DNA of 64,000 nucleotides from Aphrophora alni (lineage: Eukaryota > Arthropoda > Insecta > Hemiptera > Aphrophoridae): contig OY740766.1 of NCBI GenBank assembly GCA_963513935.1, positions 6,231,000 through 6,294,999 on the forward strand. Reading direction: 5' to 3'. This document shows positions 1 through 12,242 of the stretch, piece after piece (positions within the stretch are counted from its first letter, which is position 1; every line of letters begins with the position of its first letter). A program made the position numbers and the translations under genes. The notes under the pieces were generated by a model, which saw only the letters and a list, made by a program, of their open reading frames with translations, did no database searches and had not been told where the DNA came from.

Positions 1-65
1 CGAGAAACAACTTGACCTATTCTAAGAGAATAAACTTTATAATCAGCCTAGTTGCTTAGTAAAAT

Positions 66-260
66 TTGTTTTTCTTTTTGTATTTAATACCCTTTAAAAT
101 TAAAATTTCGCAAAATCCTTTCTTAGTGAGCGTCTATGACCTCATGCAAATATGCTTTTAAATTTTGGTATCAATATCTTTGTTGGTTTTTGCTCTACGT
201 TGATTCTCTGTCAGTCATTCATTCAATCAATCAGTCAGGACAAAGCCGTTTATATATATA
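66..260 (+). repeat. Direct repeat, copy 1 (about 195 bp)
   Basis: This stretch is nearly identical to 3757-3947, apart from scattered substitutions and a small indel in the CATT/AGTC-rich end. Both copies end in a short TA run. Here the TA run abuts the CTAG end of the Helitron at 263; in copy 2 it continues into different sequence. The short ORF reading through each copy is not conserved as a protein and is not called. The repeat family is not recognised. Confidence 0.8.
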
Positions 261-262
261 TA

Positions 263-2758
263 CTAGCTGTACCCGGCCACGCATTGCTGTGGCTCATCTG
301 GTTAAATGGAAAATAAATAAAAGACATAAATAAAGACATAAATTAAAATATGTTTATTTAAACAATGCTTGTGGGTACACAATATTTTTTGTAGTTCCAT
401 TGTTTGTGTATATATACAGATTATCTGGTTAACGTAGCAATCCGTTTCTAGATCTAAGCCACACAATTCTAAATTTTGGCCCTGAGCTTTGTTAATGGTA
501 ATTGCAAATACCAATCGAATTGGGAACTGCAATCTCTTAAATTTAAATGGCATGTCTGTTGGAATTAAAGGAATGCGAGGAATGAGGACATCATCATTTT
601 TGTAAGGCCCTGTCAAGATTGTTGCTTCTATGACGTTGTTTATTAATTGTTTCACTGCAAGTCTTGTGCCGTTGCAAAGCTTTGGCTGGTTGATATTTCG
701 CAAGATGATTATCGGCACACCGATTTTCAATTGCATTAAGTGTGGTGGCATCCCTAGCAGATAGAGTGAATTTAAAAATTCTGTTGGGTAATTATTTGCT
801 TCATTTGCTTCTACAACAGTGTCGACTGACTTGTATGTGACTACCTCACTTTGAATTTTAGTCTGAATAATATTATTTAGTTCATAGACGTCTTTGTTCT
901 TGGAGGCAAGAATAGCTCGTTCACTCAGCCAATCGCAATTCTTATAATTGGTTTGAATATTGGGAAATACTTGAACATTTTTATGTTGGAAATATGGGAC
1001 CAATTGAAACATTTTTTTAAATAAAAAGCTATAGCCTACTATCCCAGAGTAACATAGAGTAGGATTCATTTTGATAAAAACATTTTTTATATTCCATATT
1101 ATTTGTAAATTTATTTTGAAAATCGTAAAAAAATTTTAGGGCATTAAACCCAGTGTCTAGCAGCTGTAGTATCAATAAATAAACAACATTATGAAAAACT
1201 AAAAAATTACTATTGAAAGATGAAATTTATAAATATCAATAGAAACGTACTATGCCAAAGATATGCACAACAACATAAATTATGTGTGTATGTTGCTATT
1301 AAGGTAGGTAAAATAAATTAAATATAATTTTAGGTTAGGCCTAGAAAGATGAACCAATACATATTTCTTGAATGTACCTATTGGCATTTATTACCATAGC
1401 AGCCAATTTAATAAAATAACTGATGAAACAGTTGATTCGGATGTCCAGCTAGTACAAATAATATTTTTAAGTTAGGCCTAGATTGAACCAACATATATTT
1501 CAACACACACAAACCAATAAAAGCTTGCGTTAAGATAATAATATTTAAAATTAAGAAAACAATATGTTACAATCTAATTTAAAAAAAAAGACATTAGAAT
1601 TTAATAGTAGGCTAGGCCTATTTATAATATGGTAAATGATATATTTTATAAATTGAAAATTGCCTCTTTTATTTATAACAATACAAAATCTCTGTCCTAA
1701 TTAATATTCCCGAGAAAATAACATTGTGTACAATAACCTGTTTTAAAAAAAATAATTTATGTAACATTTAGATAAGTTTTTATTTAAATTGTAGGCCTAA
1801 CTGTTACAATTTTATGTTTTGTATTTATAAAGATTCTTTAATTTTAAAATAAAGATATAAATATTGTCTTTTAAGTGTTTTTTATTTCATATTGATATAT
1901 TAATTATCTTAGAAGTAATTAATTATATAGTTATGTTATTATAAAATTTGGAAGTGTAATACAGTTTAGATTATAAAATAAATGGGTTTTTTGAATTGTA
2001 GGCCTAGTTGTTACAATTTTATGTTTTGTATTTATTAAGATTTTTTAATTTTAAAAGAAAGATAAAAATATGACCTTTTAGGCCTAATTATTTTTAATTT
2101 TATATTGATAAATCAAATGGTTTAATATAGTTATTAATATTATAATGATGAAAATAGGTTATGACAAAAAATGTTATTTGAGTTATTGTAATTTTTTTAT
2201 TTAATCTGGTTTAACCAAATGAAAGACGGTGAAAAAATACAAAAAATTATTTATTTATACTCACGAAATTAATGCTATAGTAAATGTTATTGTACTAACG
2301 GAATGTCTTACAAAATAATTGATTTAAACATTTGTTAATTACAACAATACATTTGGAAACATTGAAAATATTTAATATAGTGTGTTTTGTTTTTACTTCA
2401 ACAGATGTCGTTGTTCACAAAAACCTATCTTAAAAGATAGAAATCCAAATACATACAGTTGTTTGATGTTTGAAATCAGCTGATAATGGAAATATAGGAA
2501 ACAGTTGACTACAGCTGTTATTATTATAGTCCATAAACATATGTAATGGCGCTTGCATTTTTGTTAAATATTGAGCATAATATTATATTTTGTTGTTTTT
2601 ATGTTCATTAGATGCTACAGTTTTTCAAAAAGTATATAAAAACACTCGTGGATTCGAATGGAATACTGTGTCCAAATTTCAAAGCAATCGGTGAAGAACT
2701 TTCTGAGATTATCGATTTTGAACAAACGCACATTTACATTTTTATTTATATAGATAGA
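263..2758 (-). mobile_element. Truncated Helitron with both termini
   Basis: Read on the minus strand, the element starts with TC (TCTATCTATATAAATAAAAA at 2758 downward) and ends with CTAG at 266-263, which fits the Helitron CTRR terminus. About ten bases before the end lies a hairpin with arms GCCAC/GTGGC, the usual 3' signal of rolling-circle transposons. The flanking bases are A on the 5' side and T on the 3' side, as expected for insertion between A and T without target duplication. Only a helicase fragment remains inside (302-1069). The Rep/HUH endonuclease and most of the helicase are missing, so the copy is non-autonomous. About 1.7 kb between the helicase remnant and the 5' end is AT-rich and has no recognisable coding. 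Confidence 0.75.
302..1069 (-). pseudogene. Helitron PIF1-like helicase, C-terminal fragment
   Basis: A 255-residue open frame resembles the C-terminal third of PIF1-type helicases carried by Helitrons. Visible landmarks in order are a CNGTRL block, a PRIPLIP..MPF.FKRLQFPI block and FAITINKAQGQ, the conserved helicase block that helps couple ATP hydrolysis to DNA unwinding. Walker A and B motifs are absent because the N-terminal two thirds are missing. After ETDCYVNQ the expected YVACSR block is not readable, which suggests decay at the end too. The frame stays open but cannot encode a working helicase. It belongs to the surrounding Helitron, not to a host PIF1 gene. Confidence 0.8.
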
Positions 2759-2789
2759 TTTTTATTTATATAGATAGATAGATAGATTA

Positions 2790-3756
2790 AGTATTAGAGC
2801 CTTAATTTAAAATCTTCTGATGTTCTATTTAATAAATTTTAATACTATTATTTAGGAAAACTGAACTGTCCAGAAAAGCATCCATATAGTTTTAATGGCT
2901 TCTAAATATACACTGAAAAAAATTATTCAATTGTTTTTTTTCAACAAAGGCGTACAGAGAGATTGTTTTTATAAGTTCATTGTTCTTATGCAATCTTGTT
3001 TATTTTTGGGGGAAAGATGAAATGTAATTTATGATCCTACTTATTCAAGAAACTGTTAATAATTTATATATTTAAATATGATTTTACATTAGCCTATTCA
3101 ATTAAAATTTAGAATGTTGAATAGGGTTAAATAAATTCTCTCAAAGGATAAAGAAAAATATCTTATATTGATATATTATATATATATACACACAATTTCT
3201 ATTCATATCGGCGAAGAAAGTCCCGCGATATTCTTCTCCAATCACAAACTTCTGTGGGCGTGTATTTTATAACTAACGTCTTGCTTCTAATGGTCGCCAT
3301 CTTAATTCCAGATTTTCGTTCATATTTCGACAGATTATGTCTTTGTTATTAAATATTTATATGAACTCAGGTGATGTTTTATATTTAGAAATATCTACTT
3401 CGTATTTCTGTATATCTCATTTTGTCTCTAGGTCTTCTGTATTTTTATAATCGGCGAAAGATCGGAGTTATATTTTCAATTCGGTTATTTTCCAAGTTGA
3501 CCTTTCACGTCTAGATAAAAACAAATTATTTAAGTTTTCTTGTCTTTAACTGTGTATTTTTATTTTTTATGGATTAATCAAATTCTTAGGCGCAATTTTA
3601 ATATAGGTTTTGATTTGTTTTAGATTGACAATTTTCTGGATTAGTTATAATTGGGTCGGAAAATATTAGATTTAGAATTTGTTTTGATTCGAGTCTTATC
3701 TTTTTGCCGCTAGGCGCGTGTATGTTGACGTTTAAAATCAAATGAATGAATTTGAC
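2790..3756. other. No recognisable gene
   Basis: Mostly AT-rich sequence with a short TA run near 3170-3190. A somewhat more GC-rich stretch follows from about 3205 to 3320. No open frame, no clear terminal repeat and no family resemblance were found. It may be part of a larger repeat that includes the copy at 3757-3947. Confidence 0.4.
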
Positions 3757-3947
3757 TTGTTTTTCTTTTTGTATTTAATACCCTTTAAAATTAAAATTTT
3801 GCAAAATCCTTTCTTAGTGAGCGTCTATGACCTCATACAAATATGCCTTTAAATTTTGGTATCAATATCTTTGTTGGTTTTTGCTCTACGTTGATTCTCT
3901 GTCAGTCATTCATTCAGTCAGTCAGGACAAAGCCGTTTATATATATA
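3757..3947 (+). repeat. Direct repeat, copy 2
   Basis: Second copy of the repeat at 66-260. It is not interrupted by the Helitron; after the TA run it continues into sequence not present near copy 1. Confidence 0.8.
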
Positions 3948-4682
3948 GTGATTTTGTTTGGGGTTTAAGGCGAAAAACCTTAGTAAAAATCGCCATCAAA
4001 AAATTGAACGAGAAATTTCTCCACCTTAATACATACAAGTGATAAAAAAAAAACCGATAACATACAATTTTAACAATAACTACAATAACAAGACTAAAAC
4101 TAGTTAACAAACGAAAATAAACAACAACATAACATGACACGGCTGTAAAATGGCCTTGCAAACAGTTAACAATTATAAAGTAATATAAAACATATATGAA
4201 TGTTTTATGTGTGTGTCAAAATTCTCATTGAGAAGGTGTGTCAAAAGTTCTACCCATGTGTAGCTCGGGTTCCGTGGTGAACGATAAACCACACTCAATA
4301 GGAAATAATTGAAGTTCAAGTTTGATATTATTTTAAAATTCAAGATGGAACCAGACCTAAAATGCTTCATTTATAATAAAGTAATGTACTTACTGATTCG
4401 GCCAGCGGATCAGTTTGTTTAAATGACTGTTATATGACTGTACATTATAAAAATTGTTAATTGCCGCCATTTGAATTGAATAGTTGAAAAAAATTTAGTT
4501 TTTCTTCTTCTCTTTTTGTAGTATGTCGTTTACGCTATAAGACTCCATACAAAATTTCCACTCAGTATATCAATCCGTTTTTGGGATAAAAAATTACATT
4601 TTTATTTAGCGACTTGTCTTTGTCGCAAAAACTGTACCTAAACTACTGGTAGATAGAGTTCTGAAGCACTCTGTATAATATA

Positions 4683-5985
4683 CAGAGAGTTTCAAAAAGG
4701 ACTTTACAACTTTGAAAATTCATATAAATTTAATGAAACAAAGTACAGAGCTGATTTTGGTGTTGTTTTAAAGGAAAACAATTCGTTTTTTTACCTTAAA
4801 CTAAAGATGTTCTATGTGGCTTTCGTCGGTTATCCAGCGGACATCCCATCGGTAATCGATTTCTTCCCAGACTCGCACTAGCATTCTTGCTCTAAGTTCA
4901 GGTAGAGTGGCCAGCAAATGAGGTACGTACACCATATCTTTTATGAAACCCCAGAAGAAAAAGTCTAGCGGTGTCAGGTCTGGGGAACGGGGGGCCATGC
5001 AATTGGCGGAGCACATCCAATCCATTGATCTGGAAAGCGGTCATTGAGAAAATCCCGGACGACAGTCAGATAGTGTGGTGGTGCGCCATCTTGCATAAAG
5101 TAAATATTTCGTTCTTGGTCATCCTCATCGATCTGTGCTATCGAAAATTGTTGCAACATATCAAGGTACACTATACCGTTGATGGTTCCCTCTTGGAAAA
5201 AAGGGGCCGTACATTTTCCTCTTGCTCAATGTACAAAAAATGTTCACTTTAGGGTTATCACGAACATTTTGCAACGTTTCATGTGGATTTTCACTGCCCC
5301 AAATCCTTCAGTTATGTGTGTTAACCTTGTCACTTAAGTGAAAAGTTGATTCGTCAGAAAAGATTATGTTGTCCAAGAAAAGTTCATCATCATCCACTCG
5401 ATTTAACATATCCACACAGAAGTTCTTACGAGCAATCTTATCAGTGTCTTTAATTGCTTGTAAAAGCGAATATCGGTACAGTTTCAAATGCAAACGTTTT
5501 CTCAACACACGCCAAACCGTCGTATGTGGGACTTGCAACTCACGAGATGCATGCTGGGTCGATTTCGTAGGGCTGTTGACAAAACTGTGTCTCACTTGCT
5601 CAACGACTTTGTCAGATGTACTTGGACGACCTGAGGATTTCTTATGTTTCACTGAGCATTCTGTTTCTACAAAACATTTATGTCACTCATAAATTGTAGG
5701 CCTACTAGGAGGAACTTTAGCGTACTTGGTACAAAAATTACGCTGAACTTTTGTCGCCGACTTCGATTCTTCAAACTAAAACACAGCTAGCACGCTCGGG
5801 TCCAGTGAAGGCAGCCATCTTTAACATAACTGCGGCTAGCAATTGTGTGGCGCGATTAGACACTAGTGTCAAAACTTGATGTGTTTCCCTTAAAACAACA
5901 CTAAAACGAGCTCTGTATGTAAATTATTTTTGGAATAATTTAATATGAATTTTCAAAGTTGTAAAGTCCTTTTTGAAACACCCTG
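4683..5985 (-). mobile_element. Tc1/mariner-like DNA transposon, degraded
   Basis: Terminal inverted repeats are clear: the left end (4683 onward) and the reverse complement of the right end (5985 downward) share CAG.G.GTTTCAAAAAGGAC and continue similar for about 100 bp, through a TTTGAAAATTCATAT block and a GAGCT block. The left end follows a TA dinucleotide; the right flank (AATAT) does not show a clean TA duplication, so the exact edge is uncertain by a base or two. The interior is a broken transposase on the minus strand. Confidence 0.8.
4801..5652 (-). pseudogene. Tc1/mariner-superfamily transposase, frameshifted
   Basis: Three open pieces together cover most of a DDE transposase. The 5308-5652 piece holds a helix-turn-helix (GRPSTSDKVVEQVRHSF through TTVWRVLRKRL) and the first catalytic Asp in FSDESTFHLSD. 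The 4974-5171 piece holds the second Asp in QDGAPPHY and ends at QWIG. The 4801-5025 piece holds PRSPDLTPLDFFFWG with the third acidic residue. Frame breaks occur between about 5170 and 5310 and near 5010-5030. The normal product binds the terminal repeats and cuts and pastes the element; this copy cannot make it as one chain. An N-terminal Met region before the HTH is also unclear. Confidence 0.85.
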
Positions 5986-5999
5986 AATATCTGATATTT

Positions 6000-8900
6000 C
6001 ATCCGTCCAGCCCAATTCCTAATTCAGTGCAAGGTAATGGTAATATTTGGAGAGATATGGTTACATATGGGCGAATTTTGAAATGGGTGTGGGCCCTTAA
6101 ATTAATTAGCCATTATTGCAATTAACACTCCAGGTCGCTGATACACTAAGCCAGCTTATAATGACGTAAAAAAATTATTATTACATCAAATATGCTAAAC
6201 TAATGGTTACTTACTTATTAAGAATTGTTAAGGGGAAATGTGGTCAGGTTCAAAGATCGTGTAACCGTTGTCCGTCATAACTATCTCTGATACAATTACG
6301 ATAAAATTCGAGAGCACTTAATTATCCATATTCCTGGGGTCTTTAGACCCGTCCAAATGGTCTTAGCCGACCATTACTCGGAATAATATGGATGCGAAAC
6401 ATTAAACGATCTCCAGATTAGTCCCTACGACTGTTCTGTCTTGCTGCCTGCCACACACTTCCGCACAACGATCGTCTCCTTGTGCAAGGCAAATGATGCA
6501 CTTGATGTCGATTTCCTGGTACGACAACTCGAATTGTGGTGAAATGCCACAATAGAAACATGAAATTTGCAGATCACAGTATATAACTTCTATAACTTAG
6601 GGCGACATTAAGAGTTTTTCCTAATCCAACCTCTAAAGGATTTAAAAGTACCAAAATGTGTTTTATGCCCAAAGAGATACTGACTTTGTTTTTGGTTAGA
6701 TAGGTTATCAATACAAAATGTCTACAAAGTTAATTTTTTAAAGTTATTGTAGAGAATATTTTTACAGCCCAAACCCCTGGACCTTGAAACAAAATTTGCG
6801 GAATATATTGATTCCGTAACATAAATACCAACTAGAATTGAAATTTCCATGGAATATTGCACACATTCTTGTTTCATATCAAAAATTTTGAACCCTGCAT
6901 TGTCTTAAAATATATAAATAATTTAACATAAGAAATCTAATGGCAATAAATGTACTGCAACTAATGTTTGTTGACATTAATACAATAATAAAAACATACC
7001 AAAATTCTCTTAAAATATATTATACTGCCACTTAGGTGTCCATATCAACTTACCTCCTTCATTACTTAACAAGATGTGTAGTGTGGTGAACTGAAAAAGG
7101 GTTTTAAACGTAATATTTAATGCCATCATTCATCTCATAATTATGTTTATTCTATAAGTAGATACATTTTTTCTAATATGACAATCTTGTCAATCATTGA
7201 TTTCCCTTCCATTTACTATAGAATCATAAAACGAAGCAAAGTCTTCACAAGATATTCTAGTTGTGTTCAGCCGTTTCAGACAAGTTCATATTGTAACTAC
7301 ACTAACTAGAGTATCTTTCCTCCATATTATAACAAGGTAAATTCAAACAATTCTTAAGTTATTTTTATAAGAGTTCAATGCAATGTAATTTTGAATTTAG
7401 AGGCCTAAATTCTATCCTGTTGGATTTCCTGTTTCAAGGGCGGAATCAAATCAGGTCACCAGAGTAAATAGATGATGTTACAGTAATCAATAAAATATTT
7501 ATTATATATTCCTTTCTTGATGGTTCATAAAAAATATTAGATTTTGGTATAAATTTCTTAGAACAAAATGGGGAGGAGGGATGGAGATAATTGTCACAAA
7601 TTGTTGAAAATACTCAACTCAAGTAAACATTTTTAATGAAATTGATTTCTGGCTAATCCATATTATACAGAACAAAGTCTAACAGTCTTAATTATATTTA
7701 AAATAGTCTACTTTATAAAATTCAACTTAAAAAATATCATACAATAGTTGATGTGGTAAAAACGTACTAATTATTTACTAAAAAAAAATACTCGAGACTT
7801 CAAAAACATTTCAGTTAGACTAACTTAAAACTAATAAAAGTCTGTTAATAAAAAGATTTTAATTCTTTACTATTAGGAGTATACAGGTCTTAGATATACA
7901 AACACTGATGTCAAATTTGAATTCCATGCTCTAAACATTATGACTTTCATAAAAATCAAACTATTGTGTAATATTTGTCATAAATTCAGGACCAACTCTA
8001 TTTTAACTAAAATCTAAACAACTTTTGAGATATTCACCCAACAAACTGAAAAATTTTGTGTTTTGAACCACCATTTACATAGATAATCACTGACAAACCT
8101 TTTTCACCCCACCCCTTATAAAAGCATTAGGTGAAAACTGTAATCTCCTCAAGTGATGTTTACCTGGTTTAATCTTGCAACAATCAGATCAACCGTTCTT
8201 GAAATAAATATGATAAAAATATTATAGACAGATGAACAGACATATCATTCCGAAAATAGTCTAGAACTCTTAAGAATATCCATAGAAAAAAGCAACTCAA
8301 GTATTCAAAAAAATTTTGCACAATACCAATACTTTTCTCACTTTGTAACTGGATAGTTTAAACTATAAAGTTACATATTTTTATATTTGTACGAAACTAG
8401 CTGTCTATGGAAGTAACTACAAAATTATTGAACTAAAATAGGAGAATAAATAACACAGGAGTAAAAACAACACATTTTTTAAATTTTTTAATTTATATAT
8501 ATTTATTTTATATATTTTTTTTGTATTATTTATTTTTTATTATTATAGTAGACACAAAAGTATCTGGGATTGGCTATTTATAAGCTGCGAGTATTTAGGT
8601 ATAAAAATATTCACAACAAAGTCACAATGTCCAAATTGCACAACAAAGAAATGTAAATGCAATTCATACCTAATAAAATAGGAATTTACTTAATAAGTAC
8701 AAGGCTTAATTATATTTTACAGTACAGTACTTTATACAAACAAAGAGGATAAATTACTAAAGATGGACTGGCTAGAGCACTGGATTTTTTAATCCATGTT
8801 TATTGAAAGTTCATTTTTATTTATTATGACTTTATGATTGTAAAACATATAAAACTCCAATGGGAAATCAAGTTTCAGGGTTTAGTGGAAAAGTAGAAAT

Positions 8901-9275
8901 AAAATACATCATTTTTTAGCAAATTTCTAATATAGAAATTCTAGTATTGCAATCAGTAACACACTAAAACTATTAGTCTATTTTTAAAGAATTTAGCACC
9001 ATGTGTATTAGTAAATATTTTTTGTCGCAATATTTGATTTTGTTCAAATTTAGTATATGGCTTTGTTAATTGTTGGACAAGTTGTTTAGCACCATATATG
9101 TATTAGTTAATATTTTAATGTCAGAATTTTTGTTTGATATTGATCCAATTTTTTTTTTTTTTTTGTATTTAGGCTTGGTTTTATTAATTATTGGACAATT
9201 TGGTTAATTATATAAATGAGTTGATTAAATTGTTAATTTTTTAAATTTTTTTTAGGGTAACTTTTTACTAATCAA
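6000..9275. other. No recognisable gene
   Basis: About 3.3 kb of AT-rich sequence with no open frame that looks coding, no terminal repeats that I can pair, and no RNA gene. Around 6230-6560 base composition is more balanced, but the frames are closed on both strands. Confidence 0.4.
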
Positions 9276-9957
9276 TTCACACCAACATAGAGTGCAAACA
9301 TAGAGTGCATAATATTAAATTTGAAAATATGATTCTCAATTGTTTTAGAACAATTTTTACATGCAGTACAGCTGTATATGTGGTATTTAGAAGTTTCCCT
9401 AATTTTAGTAACTATGCTATTATTCATCAATTTTGTTTTAGTGGTTATAATTCCCTTTCAAATTGTTTGTTTAAATTGCTATTTTTTAATAAATAATAAA
9501 TGATGCACAAACATTGTATAAAATAGCTTTCTCAATAATAAATATTACACATAACAACGTATAATATATTATGCAATTTGATGAAAGATAGTGAGGATAT
9601 AGAAAAAAGTTACAAACCCGGTCTACAGATAGTCCTCTAGCAAGAAAACAACTGACACTAAAAATGTGACTACGAATCTCTAGCTTACATGAGATGGTGG
9701 ACTTACACTTTAGCGGTGGATTTCCACAACTGCAGAGGTTAAGAAACCTCAGAACGATTATAAGCTTCATAAGGAGCCGGATTTTGGACCAGCTATGATA
9801 TTAGTAAGATAATCACAAAATATCTAATAGGGTCGTGGTAACAGGAGGTAGCAATTCATCTCAGTATCATACAAAGCATAAAAAACAGCTATGTATGCAA
9901 ATCAGGGATCAACAATAGAGCATCCATAATATTATGCACTCTATCTTAGTGTGTACA
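9276..9957. mobile_element. Possible MITE with short inverted ends
   Basis: The left end carries ATAGAGTGCA (twice in tandem) followed by TAATATTA. The right end carries the reverse complement, TAATATTATGCACTCTAT, near 9928-9945. Short outer matches (CACACYAA) extend this to roughly 30 bp of inverted repeat around 680 bp of interior without coding. I could not define a target duplication. It is either a MITE or two chance-inverted copies of a short repeat. Confidence 0.45.
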
Positions 9958-10721
9958 TTATGTCCTAAAAGGTTCCATAATAGCCTATTTTGTGTAGTAT
10001 TAAAATTTGCATAAAAAAATCCAGTGATTTTATAAATAAGAATTGACACTGTAAAACCAATTTTTTATCAACAACATGAAATTCAATTTATAGTTGAATT
10101 TTAGTCAAGTTTGGCACATAAGATAGGTTTTACTACTTGTTGAATAAAACTGTTACTCAAAAAATTGGTTAAACGTTTATAAATTACCTCAGTTTCAAAT
10201 GTTTTTTGGAATTTACTTTTTATCTAGAACCTATAATAGCTAATTTTGTTGGTAATCTATAATAATAATACCAATTCGAGGTAAGCAAACAAGGGGATAC
10301 TAAAATACCAAAAGATATTCTGGTGTAAATTAATGAATTTTTAATATATACATACCAGGACAATGGTTCTGCTTCCCTATTGGAATTTTAAAATATTTAC
10401 AATCTTGTAATCATAAAATCAGTAGTAAGAGAGAAGAAAAGCACGTGTTATAGAAAAAAATAATGGATTTTTTCGTAAAGATAAATCATAACATTAAATG
10501 AAAAATAAATGCTTGCTTTAAAAAATAATGCTACAAATTTGTTAATTATAATTAAAACTTAAAATTAATATTTAAATTTATGTCAACAGATCTATATTGC
10601 ATGAAATAATATTTTATAAATTTACAGATTATAAACAAGTATTCTATAATTGTAAAAGAAACTGAATTTAATTAATATAGTTAATTATCTTAGAGGTTGT
10701 CCTCAGTCCGTATAATAGTTT

Positions 10722-10765
10722 GGCTACAGCGCTGTTTCGCCGAACACTGTCGGCTTCGTCAGGCC
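10722..10765 (-). ncRNA. Hammerhead-like module, left arm
   Basis: Minus-strand parse: stem I strand GGC (10765-10763), core CTGACGA (10762-10756), one extra A, stem II GCCGA/TCGGC around a 6-nt loop (10754-10739), GAA (10738-10736), stem III ACAGC/GCTGT (10735-10726), A at 10725, then GCC closing stem I (10724-10722). All conserved hammerhead core positions I know are present. The one irregularity is the unpaired base between CTGACGA and stem II. Function is inferred, not shown. Confidence 0.45.
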
Positions 10766-10931
10766 CACACTAACACATAAACACGTAACACAATACAACA
10801 CTAACACATATAAAATCGGAGTATGACTCGTCGTACATAAATAATAAAATTGTTTGTGGCCACATTATGAGGTCTTACTTGTCCAGCTGCAGGTCCAGTT
10901 GTATTGTGTTACGTGTTTATGTGTTAGTGCG

Positions 10932-10975
10932 GGCCTGACGAAGCCGACAGTGTTCGCCGAAACAGCGCTGTAGCC
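10932..10975 (+). ncRNA. Hammerhead-like module, right arm
   Basis: Plus-strand counterpart: GGC 10932-10934, CTGACGA 10935-10941, extra A 10942, stem II GCCGA 10943-10947 against TCGCC 10954-10958 with one mismatch, GAA 10959-10961, self-complementary stem III 10962-10971, A 10972, GCC 10973-10975. Confidence 0.45.
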
Positions 10976-12185
10976 AAACTATTATACGGACTGAGGACAA
11001 CCTCTAAGGTAATTAACTATATTATATATTAAACAGTCCAAGGCAACACATTATACTTTATAAAATGAATTTAATTGCTTATTCTTCAATTTAAACTTGG
11101 AAATTGCATCATGATTATAAAATTAGACAAAATACCAAAGTATTGTTACTACAGATGATAAAAGGGTTTTTTGTTGTTTAGTTGCTTGTATAAAGTCAAT
11201 TCATTTAATATTGTTTTACACAAAAATATTAAAAATTATGCATTACTATTGTTTTTATATGTTCAATACTACTGAAGATTTGTAATAGTTTGTAGGAACA
11301 AATAATTTGTTGTCTTCATATTTCAAAATTGACTTTCTAGCTTTGTTTTTCAAATAAAACGAGCAGATTTTTAAATCTCTATCACACACTTTAACTCAAA
11401 AACCAATAAACTTGGTTTTTATGAAACTTGGTAGATATAATTTTAGTTCGTCATGTACATGGTCCCTTTTAAAATTTTGCAAAATTGTGTACCTAATAAA
11501 CTAAAAATATTTGTACATTTATCTTGGTTATTACAATGTCCAGTCAACATAATAGACTATTTGTTCCAGTTTTTTTGACACCAATATTATTAGAAATAAT
11601 TAGGATTTCCCTACCTTTAGGTATAGGTTTGTGTGTACAAACTTTATGCAATAATTTGGGAGATGTTTTTAAGAAAGTTATGATAGTTGTAATGTAATAC
11701 AGAAGTATCTTTAATGTTATGTTAACTGGCCATATGATAAACTCATGCTCTTCAAATGATAAACATATATATATAAAGACCTATATCTGTATTTCCTCTA
11801 CACTCTTTTAAAAAGGAGTAATACGAATAATGCAAAACTTTAATGTGTAGAGTGTGTCCAATGGAATGATTCAAAGTTTGATTAAAAGTCCTGGTTACAA
11901 TGACTACTGTTATCAGGGAAAATTGTCAATGTGCATGCAAATAGACCAGAGTGAAACACAGATTGCAAAATTAAGCATTTAACATCCGTAATTAGATGTT
12001 CTGAGAAAAAATGAATATAAAACCTTACATAATTTTTCTCAATTCTTTTATAACCAATAACCATTCAAAACTTAGAGGTTACTCTCAGCACAATAAGCCT
12101 TGGTTAACACGCAGGACCCCTAAGTCCAAATCTCCCAATAATAAATAGCTTATTCTGGTTTATTAAAGTTATTGGATAATGATGG

Positions 12186-12242
12186 ATGCTATTTGCCATT
12201 TTTTGTGTTTTTTATACACATAAATGGTAGCAAATGTCCGGT
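12186..12242. repeat. Hairpin made of two fold-back tips
   Basis: The two arms, TGCTATTTGCC.. and the reverse complement of AATGGTAGCAAATGTCCG, pair over about 22 bp with mismatches. They resemble the GGACATTTGCCATCATTTGTG tip of the fold-back elements at 34986 and 36586. This is probably an internally deleted relative. Confidence 0.4.

Larger units (their letters stand above)
10680..11024. mobile_element. Fold-back element with about 120-bp arms
   Basis: The left arm (about 10680-10800) and right arm (about 10898-11024) are near-perfect reverse complements, from the outer TTAATTA.CTTAGAGG tip to the ACACAATACAAC inner end. They enclose only about 100 bp of unique DNA. No coding capacity. 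Each arm, read on the strand running outward from the centre, contains a hammerhead-like module, annotated separately. The class of element is not established: fold-back MITE or inverted dimer of a small retroelement are both possible. Confidence 0.85.

Noticed and set aside
12060..12150. Possible tRNA-derived SINE head
   Set aside because: No convincing A and B box pair or cloverleaf could be drawn.
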